Assembly (NCBI GenBank): GCA_026874595.1
Contig: CM049313.1
Span: forward strand, 9,857,508 to 9,921,507
Source of the DNA: Sipunculus nudus
Lineage: Eukaryota; Annelida; Sipuncula; Golfingiida; Sipunculidae
DNA: 64,000 bases
Reading direction: 5' to 3'
The notes beneath the pieces were generated by a model that was given only the letters and a program-made list of their open reading frames with translations, was not told the origin of the DNA and ran no database searches. Shown here piece by piece: positions 12,395 to 23,035 of this stretch (position 1 is the first letter of the stretch; each line of letters begins with the position of its first letter). Made by a program: the position numbers and the translations under genes.

Positions 12395-15300
12395 GTGTGT
12401 GTGTTTGTGTGTGTGTGTGAGATGATATTTCCTTTTAATTCAGTCGATATCTGCTGGTCTCTCCTTTTATAAGATTATAAGAGGTTTTTCCCATTTTCCC
12501 ACTTTGAGAGGTTTTTCCAAAGGTGGTAAATATCGGTATTTACCAGCTGGTAAATACCACACTGGGAAAAACTTAACAACCCTGGTGTTTATTATATGCT
12601 GATTATATAATCTATTGAAAAATATGTGTTCATACTCCCACACTTTTTTTGTTTAGAGTGCCTGTAAGCCTCACTGAAAATGAGGCTTCCTATGTATGCT
12701 AACTCCAGTGCTGACAGCTTGGATGAGACTGCGAATGCAATTTAGGAGAAATGTCACTGTGGATCACATCCAGTGAACATACCAATCAGAATCATCCATT
12801 AACAGATGGGCTGGGAAGTAGCTATGACAGTATTATTTGGTGTGTTAAAGGGGGCTAACCCTTACAGGTTGTGTTTTCAGTTCATTTTTACACTGAACAT
12901 GTTTCATAATGTTAACTGCATGAGCTTTCAGATGTATGAAGAAGCTTAGCCAGGGGAGGTATTACTATAATACTATTATACTTATATCCCTTCCCCATCA
13001 CCACACATATCTTGCTTTGCCCATGAAAGAGAGCCCAAGCAGACAGATGGTTCACTAATACAGCACTCTTTTGGGAAATCTTGAAATGGCAATTTATATT
13101 GGTCTAAGGTCAAATGCCATTTTAGGTTATGACCTTGACTTTAAGAAAGACTGTTGGGGTAGGACTTATCATAGTGGTAAAGGTGTTGGACTTCAGAGCT
13201 GAATGTCCCCAGTTCATACCCCACCAGTGCCTCAGTGACATAAATGCTCAGTCTCGTTATAGAACCTCCTAGGTTGACCCTAACAGGGTTCACACGGGCC
13301 TGGAAAAGTCCTTGAATTATTTCAAATGCTTGAAATCTCCTTGAATTTTCTGTAAAGGGCTTAAAAGTCCTTGAAAATGCTAAAATGTCCTTGAAAACCC
13401 CATGTTTTAATTAATCCAGATTACTGAAGTGAAAGCAGACAGCCACGTGGATGAAGCCCCAAATTTGGCGGCACTATAAACCGCAGGCACTTGATCACAA
13501 ACATTTTGACTGATACTCTGCTCTAAATAGGTTTTAAATATGGTTATTGTTGTCACCAAGCCACATTTAGAGCAAGACACCAGCCTACTAATTTTTTCTT
13601 GTGTCTTATACGCACGTATGGCGGCGCTTAGGAAGCCAATGTGCAGGGTATATTTGGCTGATCAGCCCTTTGATCGGTGGTAGTGCATTCCGAAAAGTGT
13701 TTGAAAATGGCGATCATTCGGCATGAAATTTTGGATAGGACTGTTGAAATTAATATATTTTGCCTTATGAAACATGTAAATATATCAACTTTATAATTAA
13801 AAGTTTTAGTCCACGTTAAAAAAATGTGTTTCCAATGGTTTCAAATGTTTTTAATGCTGATCAGCCAAATACATATTCCCGCTGACATCAGCATGCCAGG
13901 CGAGATTTGCGCTAAAAGTAAAGTTTCTTTTCGCAGTCTTTGACCTTGTCTTCTTCATGATTGACTATTTAACTGCTGTTCAAGAGCTCTAAAATGATGA
14001 TACATTCTTGCAAGGGCTGTAGAGGACAGTGCACATACAATGTTAAATGGGAGAAAGACAGTCCTTACAGAGAATGGATCAAGCCAGTGAAAGGGGACCA
14101 AAAAACGTTTGTTGCACCACATGTGACAAGATAATTGATATAAGCAACATGTGAGAGAGTGCTTTAAAATCGCACATAAAGAGTGAAAAACATAAATTGC
14201 GACTCCAGAAAAGTGATGATAACGTGACTTTAAAACAATTTTGTATTAAGATTGGTGAAAAATTGGCAACATCTGTTGAAGAGCGCCCAGGGAAACCGAC
14301 CAACATCCACTTAAGTTAGTTCCGATTCCCAGGTGCTTGCATTGACAGAGTTAAGCTTCTGATATGTGTTGTAAAGATTATTAAAAAGCATGTAACATTT
14401 CCTGACAAGTAGACTAAAATGTAAAATAACTTGTGTTTTAAAATTGTTTTTATTTTGTTTTCAAATGTAGTTTCGTATTAAAGTCAGAAATTGAAGGTAC
14501 CACTGGATGACAGTTTCTATATAAATCTCGTAGCCTCTTGGCTGGAACATGCCATTTACTGGTATTATTTGACCTGTAAGCTCTTTTGTATTAAAGCACA
14601 CCTTGCACATGTTCTTAGTTTTGACCATGATGAGCAGGAATTTAAGAAAAACAATTCCCTTTAGTGTAATTTTGTGATGTGACATCTGCCGCAGTCCCTG
14701 TGGAAGTCCTTGAAAAATAGAGAAAAGTCCTGGAAAAAAATTCTGGCTGGACTGTATGAACCCTGCCTGATGTCTCAAGGACAGGTTATGAATGCTGGAT
14801 TACTCCTACCCTGTGCAGAAGGCTTAATAATAATATATCATTTCTTTTTAAATGGATACTTTCATTCTTATTTCTTTCTGAAGAGGACTTCAGTAGTTGC
14901 CAGTTTCATTTTATGGCCTTTGTTAAAGAAAAAGATCCTTGCATCTGAATCTTTGTTTATTGCTAAAGTCTGGGGATCCCGTGAAACCCAATTGTCTCTA
15001 CATTTTTTTAGTTAAAATGTTTGGTCTGTGTTTATTTCATATTGATACTACCAGATATGCAGGTAAGTGAGGAAATAGAGTACAACATAAGGTTTGACAT
15101 GGCTCCACATTAATTGTTAACCATTTGCCAAGGGCAAGTAAAAGTTTCAGTAAATGTTAGTTGAGCAACCCAATGTGGGCTCCTACTTGCCAGATCAGTG
15201 AGGTGGGTCCAACATGAACTTTTACACAGAGGCCTGAATCTTAAGTAATTTTCAAGGGGCATTCTCTTTCTTAGGGAAATGAAATATTGTTTCACCCCCA

Positions 15301-18300
15301 TCTAAAATTTCTGCGTGTTTATCTGTGCAGATACTAAAAAGAAATCTTATTAATAAACATTGAACATGTTTATTTTTGCAGAATAATTGCATGGAACACT
15401 ATGTTTTGGGCTGCGATCACTGATTTGTGTTGGATAAGTAAAAATTCATGTGGGGCAAGTAAAAGTGAGATGTTACTAGCCCTACTGGGGAAGAATTAGA
15501 AAGTTAATGTCCTGTTTATCAGGTCCATGCTTGTTGGTGATAGGGGTCCACTGATATTTTGAATATTTTGTTTTCAGCTGCCACCAGTGTGAGACACAAG
15601 CACGGCCATGAGGAGAGCCCTGAGGAGATTGATGCTTACTACGAGAACTTGTTTAACAGCTCAGATGATGGGTGGCAGATCAGGAAAGCCATGAATGACC
15701 TTCAGGTTAGTGTCATTAAAAGATAAAATTCATAGGGACAGGTTTTATTACATTAAAGACTTTAATGGCCCTGAAGGCATAACACACTTCTTAAAGGTAC
15801 CCATTCACATGCCTTTTGAAAAAGATTTTGTGATTTCATGCTTCCTGTTTGTATATATTAATGATCTGAGGGTGACTCTGGTTATGAAAAGTTCTTATAA
15901 TGCCTCAATGGAAGATGTATGAACTTGTTTAACAACAATGAGTTTGTAAACACAGCTTTGTTGAAAAATGGGAAAAACATATAACCTAATGTGGTAAGTT
16001 GCTTATATGGGAAGGTAGAAAGATGTCTTGTTGCAAAACGCCATTTGCAATGCTCTGGCTTATCTTATTTACCGCCAGATGCCCTTGTTGAATTTGTTTT
16101 GATTATTTTGGTGAGCCCCAAAATATTATAAACACAAAACAAACAGCCTGTGTGCAGTGATATCCAAGTTTTCCGGCCTACTTTTATAAAAGCTCCAAGG
16201 GGTTACTTTAGATTATAAAGGTCAGAGAGGTGATTGGGCCCCTTTACATTTAATATAATTATGTTCTGATTCAGAGTTGGTGATACTGACATCTTGAGGA
16301 AACAGGGCCACATCCTTTTCATAACTGTTTTTCCGAGTTCTGCTGCCGCTTTCTTTCCGGAGAACTCCTCTGAGATCCTTTGATCAGTCTTTCCTAAACC
16401 TGCCATAGTCATTTGCTGATCTATGTAGTTGTGCCTAACAAAGACTGGTACTGCCAATGGCAGTCCTAATTGTGCAGTATGAATCTCAAGGTTTTTTTTT
16501 TATAACAGCCCATATTTCAGGAGTGGTTCAATGTATTAAGCTGAAATTTTGTATGTCCACATATCTTGGATGTCTCCATCTTGCACTTAAGGGTCTTGAG
16601 ATTGCTGGGGCCACCTACAGTGATTTTTGCGTGGTTTCCATCCATGCATTTGCTCTTTGCTTGTTTTTGTGATGGTTTCAACAGATTGGGCTGAAATTGT
16701 GCATGTCATAGATCTTAAATACTTCCATCTCATATTTATATTTGCAATTGATTTTGCAAGGTGTCCATCCGTCTTTTTGCTTTTTGTAAAAATCACTCAT
16801 ACTGAGGAGTGGATGGATGTATCAGCCTGAAATGATGGCATGCTTATCAGTCTTGGATAGCTTTGTTGTAGAATTTTCTTAGTGGTGTCTCAGTCTGATA
16901 TCTTGCATGGTGTATCCATCTGTAGATGTTTTTGGTGAAAATTGTACATTTATGAGGAGTTAAATCTGCATCACTGATGCCACAAATTTGGAGTAATTTC
17001 ATGTGGGGAACATTCCATGTCTTACTTTACCCATGTCTCTGTGATATGACGGATACATGTAGTTGCTTGTTGACTTCCCGTATTCTAGTTATATATTTTT
17101 ACTGTTAGTTCTCAGGCTGTTCTCTGTTTGTATAATGTCCAAGACTTTACAATATACAAAAGTTATTTGGTAAACACAGTATCTCCATCGGCTGTAAAAG
17201 CAAACAAGTCCCATGGGTCTGGTGTAACAGAAAGGTTTATTCCTATATAAATCGATTAGTTGCCTAACTTTATGATTGAGGGCAGCACCAGTTGGGCTCT
17301 CAGATGGAAATAGCACTTACAATCACTACTAGTATAACAAGATGAAAAGTGTGCACTTTTGAGTTTCAGGTTGCTGACTTAGTTAGGCCTCTTCAATACT
17401 TCCTGTTGTTTCTCTACTGCAGCCATTTGGTGACATCATTTTAAGATTCTATATGTTTAGTCATGTTTCACTGAAGTCATTATTTTATTTGCAGGGTTTT
17501 GACATGGTTCCAGAACCCAAGATCATCATTGCTGCCATGAAGGCTTGCAGGAGACTTGACGACTATGCTCTTGCTGTCAGATACCTAGAGGCTGTTCAGG
17601 TTAGTACAGGCCTAGTTAGTTTAAATGTGTGGGAAAAAAAATGCAAACAATTGGCATTTCTTAGATCCAATTTTATCTAATGCTTTATAAACCAGTTCTA
17701 GATGAGAGGGGGATATGGCTATCTGATCAGATTGGAATATTTGGTTCTAAATTTAAATATTAAGGTAACAATATATAGTTATATTCATCATTAAATGTAT
17801 TCATTAATGGATCATCTTAATTGTTATGGATAGCTGTTTGCAAAATTTGCATAATCACAAAAACGCTTATTTTAGAGAGCTGATCATATTATTTAAAAGT
17901 TTAATCTTGCTTCTGTATAAAGCTTATTAAAACATCATATATAAGGTTCCATGAATTACAAATAGCAAAGTTAAATACTTCATAGTTCATTATGTGCATC
18001 TGATTGATAAAAGCTATACCAAAACCAATACATGTACTTACTTGTTGAACTGCCCCCATATACATTTCATTTATGGCCAGACATCCTAAAGATTTCTGTA
18101 TGGGATCAGAGTCATTCAACACAGTTTATAATCAGGGCTTTCCATGCCTATTAAAGATACCATGGGCTCAAGCTTTCCATGTTGATGAATAAATCATTCA
18201 TTCATATATATATATATATTCTTTTATAATCTATAAATCAATTGCAGTCTTGCCTGTGCGGACTCGTAAATTTTGGTTTTACAGGGCCATTTGGTCATTA

Positions 18301-19048
18301 ATATTTTTTGGTTATGCCAAGCCTTAATTAGGGTTTATTACTAGGAAAAGAGTCATACTGCATGCATCTTTTTCATTAATCTCCAACTAATTAGGAAGGG
18401 GGCTACATCTGTCCATCCATCCTTCTGTCCAACCCACTGAATTCAACAAATATCTCCACAACCCTTGCTTCTTTCATCACTTGCATTTGGAGACTTGCTC
18501 TTCACATGACTGACGTGATTTTAACCTGCAGATGGTGTCATCTGTGAACTACTTTAGTTAATTACAGTCTTAACCATCTTCCTTCAGATAAGTCAGTAAA
18601 TTAGCATACTTAGCAATCAAGTTATATATGAGGATCCATCAAGCAAAGGGAATAAGTGAGCTCTTAATTGAATGGAGTTATTTTCAAAATGGCGTTTTAC
18701 ACAAACTGAATTTTGATTATCACTAAATTTATATTTATGTGTGGTGCAAAATCTGTTGCCCTATCTCAGGAATGACAGCAACTGTAATTGCGAAGTTTTA
18801 GGAGACATTTGATCATGTGACAGCCATGTGATTTTCAGCTGCAGATATTTGTGCCTCTAGGCTCGTTTTCACTATTGAAGGTCTCATTTTTTTTTCAGTG
18901 GAAGTGTGGAAACAGGTTGAGCACTATCTGGCCATACATCCATCAGGAGATTAAGCCCACCCTCGAGGAACTTGGCATCGACACCCCTGAGGCCCTCGGC
19001 TATGACAAACCTGAACTGGCTGTGCAAGATGTGTATGACATCCACTAA
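10499..19048 (+). CDS. COX5A: Cytochrome c oxidase subunit 5A, mitochondrial (four coding exons)
   Basis: Coding exons are 10499-10577, 15578-15705, 17495-17599 and 18899-19048. All borders follow GT/AG, phases join, and the total is 462 nt, giving 153 aa. COX5A is a nuclear-encoded helical subunit of respiratory complex IV on the matrix side of the inner mitochondrial membrane. Residues 1-26 are rich in Arg, Ser and Val with no acidic residue, as expected for a mitochondrial presequence. The mature part shows [14 protein letters not shown] and [11 protein letters not shown] (exon 2), [20 protein letters not shown] and AVRYLEAVQ (exon 3), then [20 protein letters not shown] (exon 4), all in the order expected for COX5A. 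The C-terminus, ending VYDIH, runs longer than the mammalian end as I recall it. Length fits the family. The first ATG gives the targeting peptide directly. I am highly confident in the assignment. Confidence 0.96.
11745..12584. mobile_element. hAT-type MITE, copy 1, in COX5A intron 1
   Basis: The ends are CAGGGTTGTTATTTTTCC and GGGAAAAACTTAACAACCCTG, inverted with respect to each other. They are flanked by a perfect 8-bp duplication GTGTTTAT (11737-11744 and 12585-12592). CAGGG ends with an 8-bp duplication are diagnostic of the hAT superfamily. The body is AT- and microsatellite-rich with long TA and TG runs and no transposase. A second member, in opposite orientation, lies at 48165-48777. 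Confidence 0.92.
11949..12092. repeat. TG/TA microsatellite tract within hAT MITE copy 1
   Basis: A short TG run leads into (TA)n at about 11959-11990, then interrupted ATGCATA sequence, then (TA)n at about 12043-12093. A second TA/TG tract lies at 12355-12420. The repeated-Tyr/Ile frames here are only dinucleotide-repeat translations. Confidence 0.9.
13150..13262 (+). repeat. tRNA-derived SINE-like fragment
   Basis: ATAGTGGTAAAGGTGTTGGA resembles a degenerate tRNA A box, and CCAGTTCATACCCC, about 40 bp downstream, resembles a B box. The tRNA fold is not intact, and no poly-A tail or flanking duplication is evident. Best read as a decayed tRNA-related short interspersed element rather than a tRNA gene. 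Confidence 0.4.
13284..14765 (+). mobile_element. Decayed hAT transposon with BED-finger relic
   Basis: The left end CAGGGTTCACACGGGCCTGG and right end GGACTGTATGAACCCTG are inverted and flanked inward by repeated AGTCCTTGAA / AAGTCCTGG phrases. The 8 bp outside the two ends do not match (GACCCTAA and CCTGATGT), so the target duplication is lost or the ends are misjudged. Inside is a broken BED-type zinc-finger reading frame, as found at the N-terminus of many hAT transposases. The catalytic and dimerisation regions are absent, so this is a deletion derivative. Confidence 0.7.
14010..14317 (+). pseudogene. BED zinc-finger domain of a hAT transposase, frameshifted
   Basis: One frame reads [15 protein letters not shown]; after a frameshift near 14110 another reads [13 protein letters not shown], a stop, then [14 protein letters not shown]. 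Together these give the Cys-Cys...His-His spacing and flanking ESALKSH typical of BED fingers at the start of hAT transposases. The frame continues about 40 residues to a stop at about 14317. It is non-functional as it stands. Confidence 0.75.
15119..15490 (+). repeat. Interspersed repeat D, uninterrupted copy
   Basis: Contains GGGCAAGTAAAAGTT, GTGGGTCCAACAT and AGGCCTGAATCT, and ends near GCCCTACTGG. The same order of phrases occurs at about 48118-49130, where a hAT MITE interrupts it. No coding potential or superfamily signal was recognised. Confidence 0.7.
15578..15705 (+). CDS. COX5A: COX5A coding exon 2
   Basis: Acceptor TTTTCAG is at 15571-15577 and donor GTTAGT follows 15705. Enters in phase 1 and leaves in phase 0. 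Encodes [20 protein letters not shown] and on to RKAMNDLQ. The presequence cleavage site is likely near the exon 1/2 junction. Confidence 0.95.
15880..16300 (+). repeat. Interspersed repeat E, copy in COX5A intron 2
   Basis: Shares AAAGTTCTTATAATGCCTC, TTGCAAAACGCC, a region near CCCTTGTT, AGCCTGTGTG and AGGTGATTGGG, in the same order, with about 53810-54560 in a PRCC intron. Diverged and non-coding; class unknown. Confidence 0.55.
16320..17090 (-). mobile_element. Tandem-core element, family B, old copy
   Basis: Read on the minus strand it starts AACTAGAATACGGGAAGTC, like the two clear family B copies, and ends near GAGGAGTTCTCCGGAAAG, like their tails. The core carries only worn versions of the GGTGGC-type motif. 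It is the most diverged of four copies. Confidence 0.6.
17495..17599 (+). CDS. COX5A: COX5A coding exon 3
   Basis: Acceptor GCAG is at 17491-17494 and donor GTTAGT follows. 35 codons in phase 0 encode [20 protein letters not shown] and then [15 protein letters not shown], the most conserved helical segment of COX5A. Confidence 0.96.
17600..18898 (+). other. COX5A intron 3, nothing specific recognised
   Basis: AT-rich intron with a short ATATAT run near 18207 and no recognisable mobile-element ends. The minus-strand frame at 17901-18122 has no recognisable domain and is taken as chance. Confidence 0.5.
18899..19048 (+). CDS. COX5A: COX5A coding exon 4 and stop
   Basis: Preceded by a T-rich tract and CAG. 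Encodes [20 protein letters not shown] and onward to the C-terminal QDVYDIH, ending in TAA at 19046-19048. 49 codons plus stop. Confidence 0.95.
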   Translation, partial: WKCGNRLSTIWPYIHQEIKPTLEELGIDTPEALGYDKPELAVQDVYDIH

Positions 19049-19990
19049 AAGTGTTGTCTCTAGGGTAAGTTTAAAGTGCAAATTAATATTATTTTAATCT
19101 TGAATTATGAACTTTATACCATCTGATCATTATTTATAACAGTCTTTAATTTAGTTGATTTATTATGTAACAATCTTATAGTGGGAAGGGCTTCGTTTTC
19201 CTTGAATTCTAGCGTTAGGCTACTCAAAGTGGCCTATTTCTAAAGTAGAATTTGTTAAATATCCTCATAGATATTTTAAGTCTGGTTTATTTTAGTTTTT
19301 GACACGATAAATTGTATGTGCAAGTACTGCTGTTGAAATTTTAACAATATTTTATAAGACTTTGTAAGATTATAAAATAAGATTATAAAATGTAAAAGTT
19401 TGTAGTATGTAAATGTCAAAATATGACACAACTGTGGAAAAAACAGCCATGTTAATGTACTCAAATGTCTCCTGCATAGACAGGATGCATTATTCATGGT
19501 AGAATTAATATCTCTGATAATAAGTGTGTGATTTGTTGAAAAATTATCATCGCAAATATTACCTTGAACTGTTTACACTAAGCCTCCCCTGCTGAGGGGT
19601 GCTTCTTGATTGCTCATTGTCTCCTTAAAACCATGTAACTAAGTTAAACCATTTTCAGGAGGGTTTAACTTTTAAATTATTCATTAACATCCAGTATACT
19701 AATTTGTTTCAGTATTTAAAATAAAATCTAAGAAACTGCTGCATGACAGGTGATTACTTGCTGACTTTAATTTCATCTTGTTTTTCCTTTCAGAGAATCA
19801 GGAAGAGGAAAAGGAATGGAAACTTTGTTGTGAACTGGCAGTGATTTGACAAAATCTTCCCATGATAAAGAATGTAATGTGCTGATCAGTGTGTGCAGAC
19901 AGTAGGAATCGGGCACAGAACCAAAAGTTTTTGTTCTTTTGACATTATGTATACAAGAACTATTTAATAAATGTGGTCCTAATCTTTATG
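19049..19990 (+). other. COX5A: COX5A 3' UTR, split by an intron, with polyadenylation signal
   Basis: Sixteen bases after the stop a consensus donor (GTAAGT at 19065) opens an intron. A T-rich tract and CAG at 19791-19793 close it. The terminal exon from 19794 is non-coding and carries AATAAA at 19966-19971, followed by a GT/T-rich stretch. The only junction after the stop is 16 nt away, too close for classical exon-junction nonsense-mediated decay. The 19065-19793 intron body shows nothing else. Confidence 0.7.
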
Positions 19991-21568
19991 TTTTGTCGTT
20001 TCTTTTTGGTCACATCATACTTGAAACTCACAAACAGTGATAAATAGTAAATACAAGGTTTCTACCAGGGGAAAGTGTCAGTTTTCTGAAATATGTGAGT
20101 GGAGAGTTGTTAGATTTGCATCTTCTGGTGATATTGTGGTTTTCTGTATGTTCACTGAGGCTGAAATTTCACATTTTCTTCATTTTGAATGTTTTGCAAG
20201 GGTTTCACTGGCACCAAAGCCTATAAAATCTTAATACAGCAGTATTTGTATTAATTATAAAATAAGAATAAATCCAACAATACATTGCTCATTTCTGTCA
20301 TACTTATAATAGTATTACATATGTAGCAGTCAATATATCCACCGTGATTACCCAATGTTTTGACAATTTATCTTTATCCTTTAACTGACCTCAAAATTAA
20401 AGCTATAGACCTGAAAAGTATGAAAATGACTAAATGCAATAATTGTTAATTTGTAATTTATATTTCATGTCAAGGGTATCAGTTGATGTGTGGCTTTGGT
20501 TAAATACATCAGTTATCTGAAGCACTGTTACATCCCTGGTACATTCCAGTATAAAGCAAGAAATGCTGATATTCACGGCTGACAGTTCGACTGACTTAGT
20601 CCTGCTCACTGGCTTAAATTATCACTATCGGCCCTGACTTTGCTGAAAACAAACTTGTACCCTTAAATAAGAAGGGGCTCCCTCTTGGCAAAATATTTTT
20701 TTAGGATTAAATTTCTTGCCCAACGCACACATATTCAGTATTATTATAAAGTTCAGTTGAGATGATGCACAAATCATAAATTTCATACTCTGCCCAACTG
20801 ATTTATTCTGATTATCAGTCGGTTGAGGTTGGCTGATTTTACTGATGATAAAATCATGAAATTAAACCAATTCCAAACACTACTATGCACACAGGAATAA
20901 ATGAAATTAATAACTGAGACTCCATTTTATTTTTATTTCACAAATAAATTCCATATTATATCTCACAGCAATTACAACATAACATCCAATATCACTAATC
21001 GTAATTGCATTTAAAGTGCATTAGACTTCCCATGTACTAAATACAGCAACACTTGGAAATAATTATAATTATAGTTGTCTCACAACCATCAGCCTTACTT
21101 GAGTGCAGTTTTCCATATTTGTGCAAATTTATAATAAAATACTTTGTGCTATTATTGTCACTAACCCTGTAAATAGCTAACACTACCACAATCTCCAAAC
21201 TTCTAAATTATCAAAACTTATCAGTTCTCAATACCAAAAACACATTGTCCTGAAGAGATTTTACCTATAGCCCAACTAAAACAAGAGCACCGCAAATGTG
21301 CACATCCTGCATGAAGATAAGGGCATTTTCCACATGTTGTGACACATGCTGGACATTTGCACACATGAAAAAATTGCAAAATGTCCCTTTCTTGTTCTAA
21401 CTGGACTGTTTCAGCTGGAGAGAAATCATATATCTGAATTTTTTCACTCAAAAAAATGCCCTTGTGAAAAAAGAGAAATTTGCGTTCTTTTCAGGAAATC
21501 CTAAAAAAAGTGACTCTCTTAAAAAAGAGTGATTTGGCAGGCGTGTAAGTGGCCATTTACCTGAAATT
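19991..21568. other. Intergenic stretch, little recognised
   Basis: AT-rich sequence with no mobile-element ends that I can define. The one item of note is a short Cys-rich frame on the minus strand at 21221-21451, listed separately. Confidence 0.5.
21221..21451 (-). CDS. Doubtful Cys-rich short open frame
   Basis: 76 codons with a dense cysteine cluster (CKCPACVTTCGKCPY, then CAHLRCSCFSW) at residues about 31-60. I do not recognise the family. The spacing could bind zinc, but short AT-rich frames can look like this by chance. No promoter, intron or homologue can be judged. It may be a transposon fragment. Most likely not a real gene. Confidence 0.15.
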   Translation of the reverse strand: MSEKIQIYDFSPAETVQLEQERDILQFFHVCKCPACVTTCGKCPYLHAGCAHLRCSCFSWAIGKISSGQCVFGIEN

Positions 21569-21718
21569 AACTAGAATACTGGTAGTCCACAAGCGACTGT
21601 GTATCCGCCAAAATCAGAGAAGGACGGGTGAAGTGAGGCATGGATTGAGTGGCAAGGGGATATAGAGTTACATGTGTTACATATTAGAATGGATCTCTGC
21701 CACATAAACATGATTGTA

Positions 21719-22714
21719 GGTGGCGCCACCTGTTATTTGAACAAGAAACTATCCAAGATGTATACATATGCAAAATATCATGTGGAAAAGTCAAACCACT
21801 GGAGAGATATGAGTGATTTTATCCCACAGCAGACAAACCGATGGATGCTGTGCAAAAATGGCTGCAGGTGGCGCCACCATTTTTGTGTATGTTATAAAGC
21901 TATCCAAGGGCTACATTTGTGTATTTTTTTTTCCTGATTGGTCAAACGGTTCTGGAGATATAAGCATTAATGTCTGCAGCGTGAACGTGAATGTAGGTGG
22001 TGCCACCTGTCATAAAATCAAGAAAGCTATCCAGGATGTATATGCATGCCAAATAACAGGTAATTTGGTCAAACCACTGCAGAGATAAGAGTGATTTTAA
22101 CCCAAGGCAGATGAACAGATGGACACTGTGCAAAAATGGCTGCACGTGGCGCCACCTTTTTTGTGTATGTTATAATGCTATCCAAGGGCTACATTTGTGT
22201 AAAAATTTTTTCCTGATTGGTTGAACAAGTCCGGAGATATACGCATGGATGTCTACAGTGTGAACTTGAATGTAGGTGGCGCCACCTGTCATAAAATCAA
22301 GAAAGCTATCCAGGATGTATATGCATGCCAAATAACAGGTAATTTGGTCAAACCACTGCAGAGATATGAGTGATTTTAACCTAAGGCAGACAAACAGATG
22401 GACGCTGTGCAAAAATGGCTGCAGGTGGCGCCACCATTTTTATGTATGTTATAAAGCTAACCAAGGGCTACATTTGTCTAAAATTTTTTTCCTGATTGCT
22501 CAAACGGTTCCCAAGATATGAGCTTGGATGTCTGCAGCGTTAATGTAAATGTAGGTGGCGCCACCTGTCATAAAATCAAGAAAGCTATCTAGGATGTATA
22601 TGCATGCCGAATTTTAGGTGAATTAGTCAAACCACTGCAGAGATATGAGTGATTTTAACCCAAGGCAGATGAACAGATGGACACTGTGCAAACATGGTTG
22701 CAGGTGGCGCCACC
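21719..22714 (+). repeat. Dimeric tandem array, about 278-bp unit
   Basis: Distances between successive GGTGGCGCCACC motifs are 148, 129, 149, 130, 149, 130 and 149 bp. Two half-units therefore alternate: one contains GGTCAAACGGTTC-like and TGTCTGCAGCGT text, the other GTCAAACCACTGCAGAGAT and GTGATTTTA text. This is a two-monomer higher-order repeat. Confidence 0.9.
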
Positions 22715-23005
22715 TTTTGTTGTGTATGTTATAAAGCTATCCAAGGGCTACATTTGTGTAAAAAAATTTTTTTCCTGATCGGTCAAATGGTTCCCGAGAT
22801 ATATGGGTTTATGTGTGGAAACAGACGCACAAACGGACGCTGGGCAGAGAGGAAAGGTCAGAGGTCAAGGTCACTTGGTCAGGCACCAGTTCACATGTGA
22901 CCCGATAATTTGTGTAAGTTTCGGAAAAATCCGTCCAGTAGTCTCAGAGGAGTTCTCTGGAAACGAACGCGGCGGTGGCGGCGGCGGAACCCGGTCAAAA
23001 ACATA

Positions 23006-23035
23006 GTATCCGCAAAACTTCGTTTTGGCAGATAC
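23006..23035 (+). repeat. Terminal hairpin of family B
   Basis: Near-perfect inverted repeat: GTATCCGCAAAAC, a short loop around TTC, then GTTTTGGCAGATAC, with one mismatch and one bulge. It marks the 3' end of the element. A truncated version, GGCAGATACAATAA, ends the copy at 41346. Confidence 0.8.
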
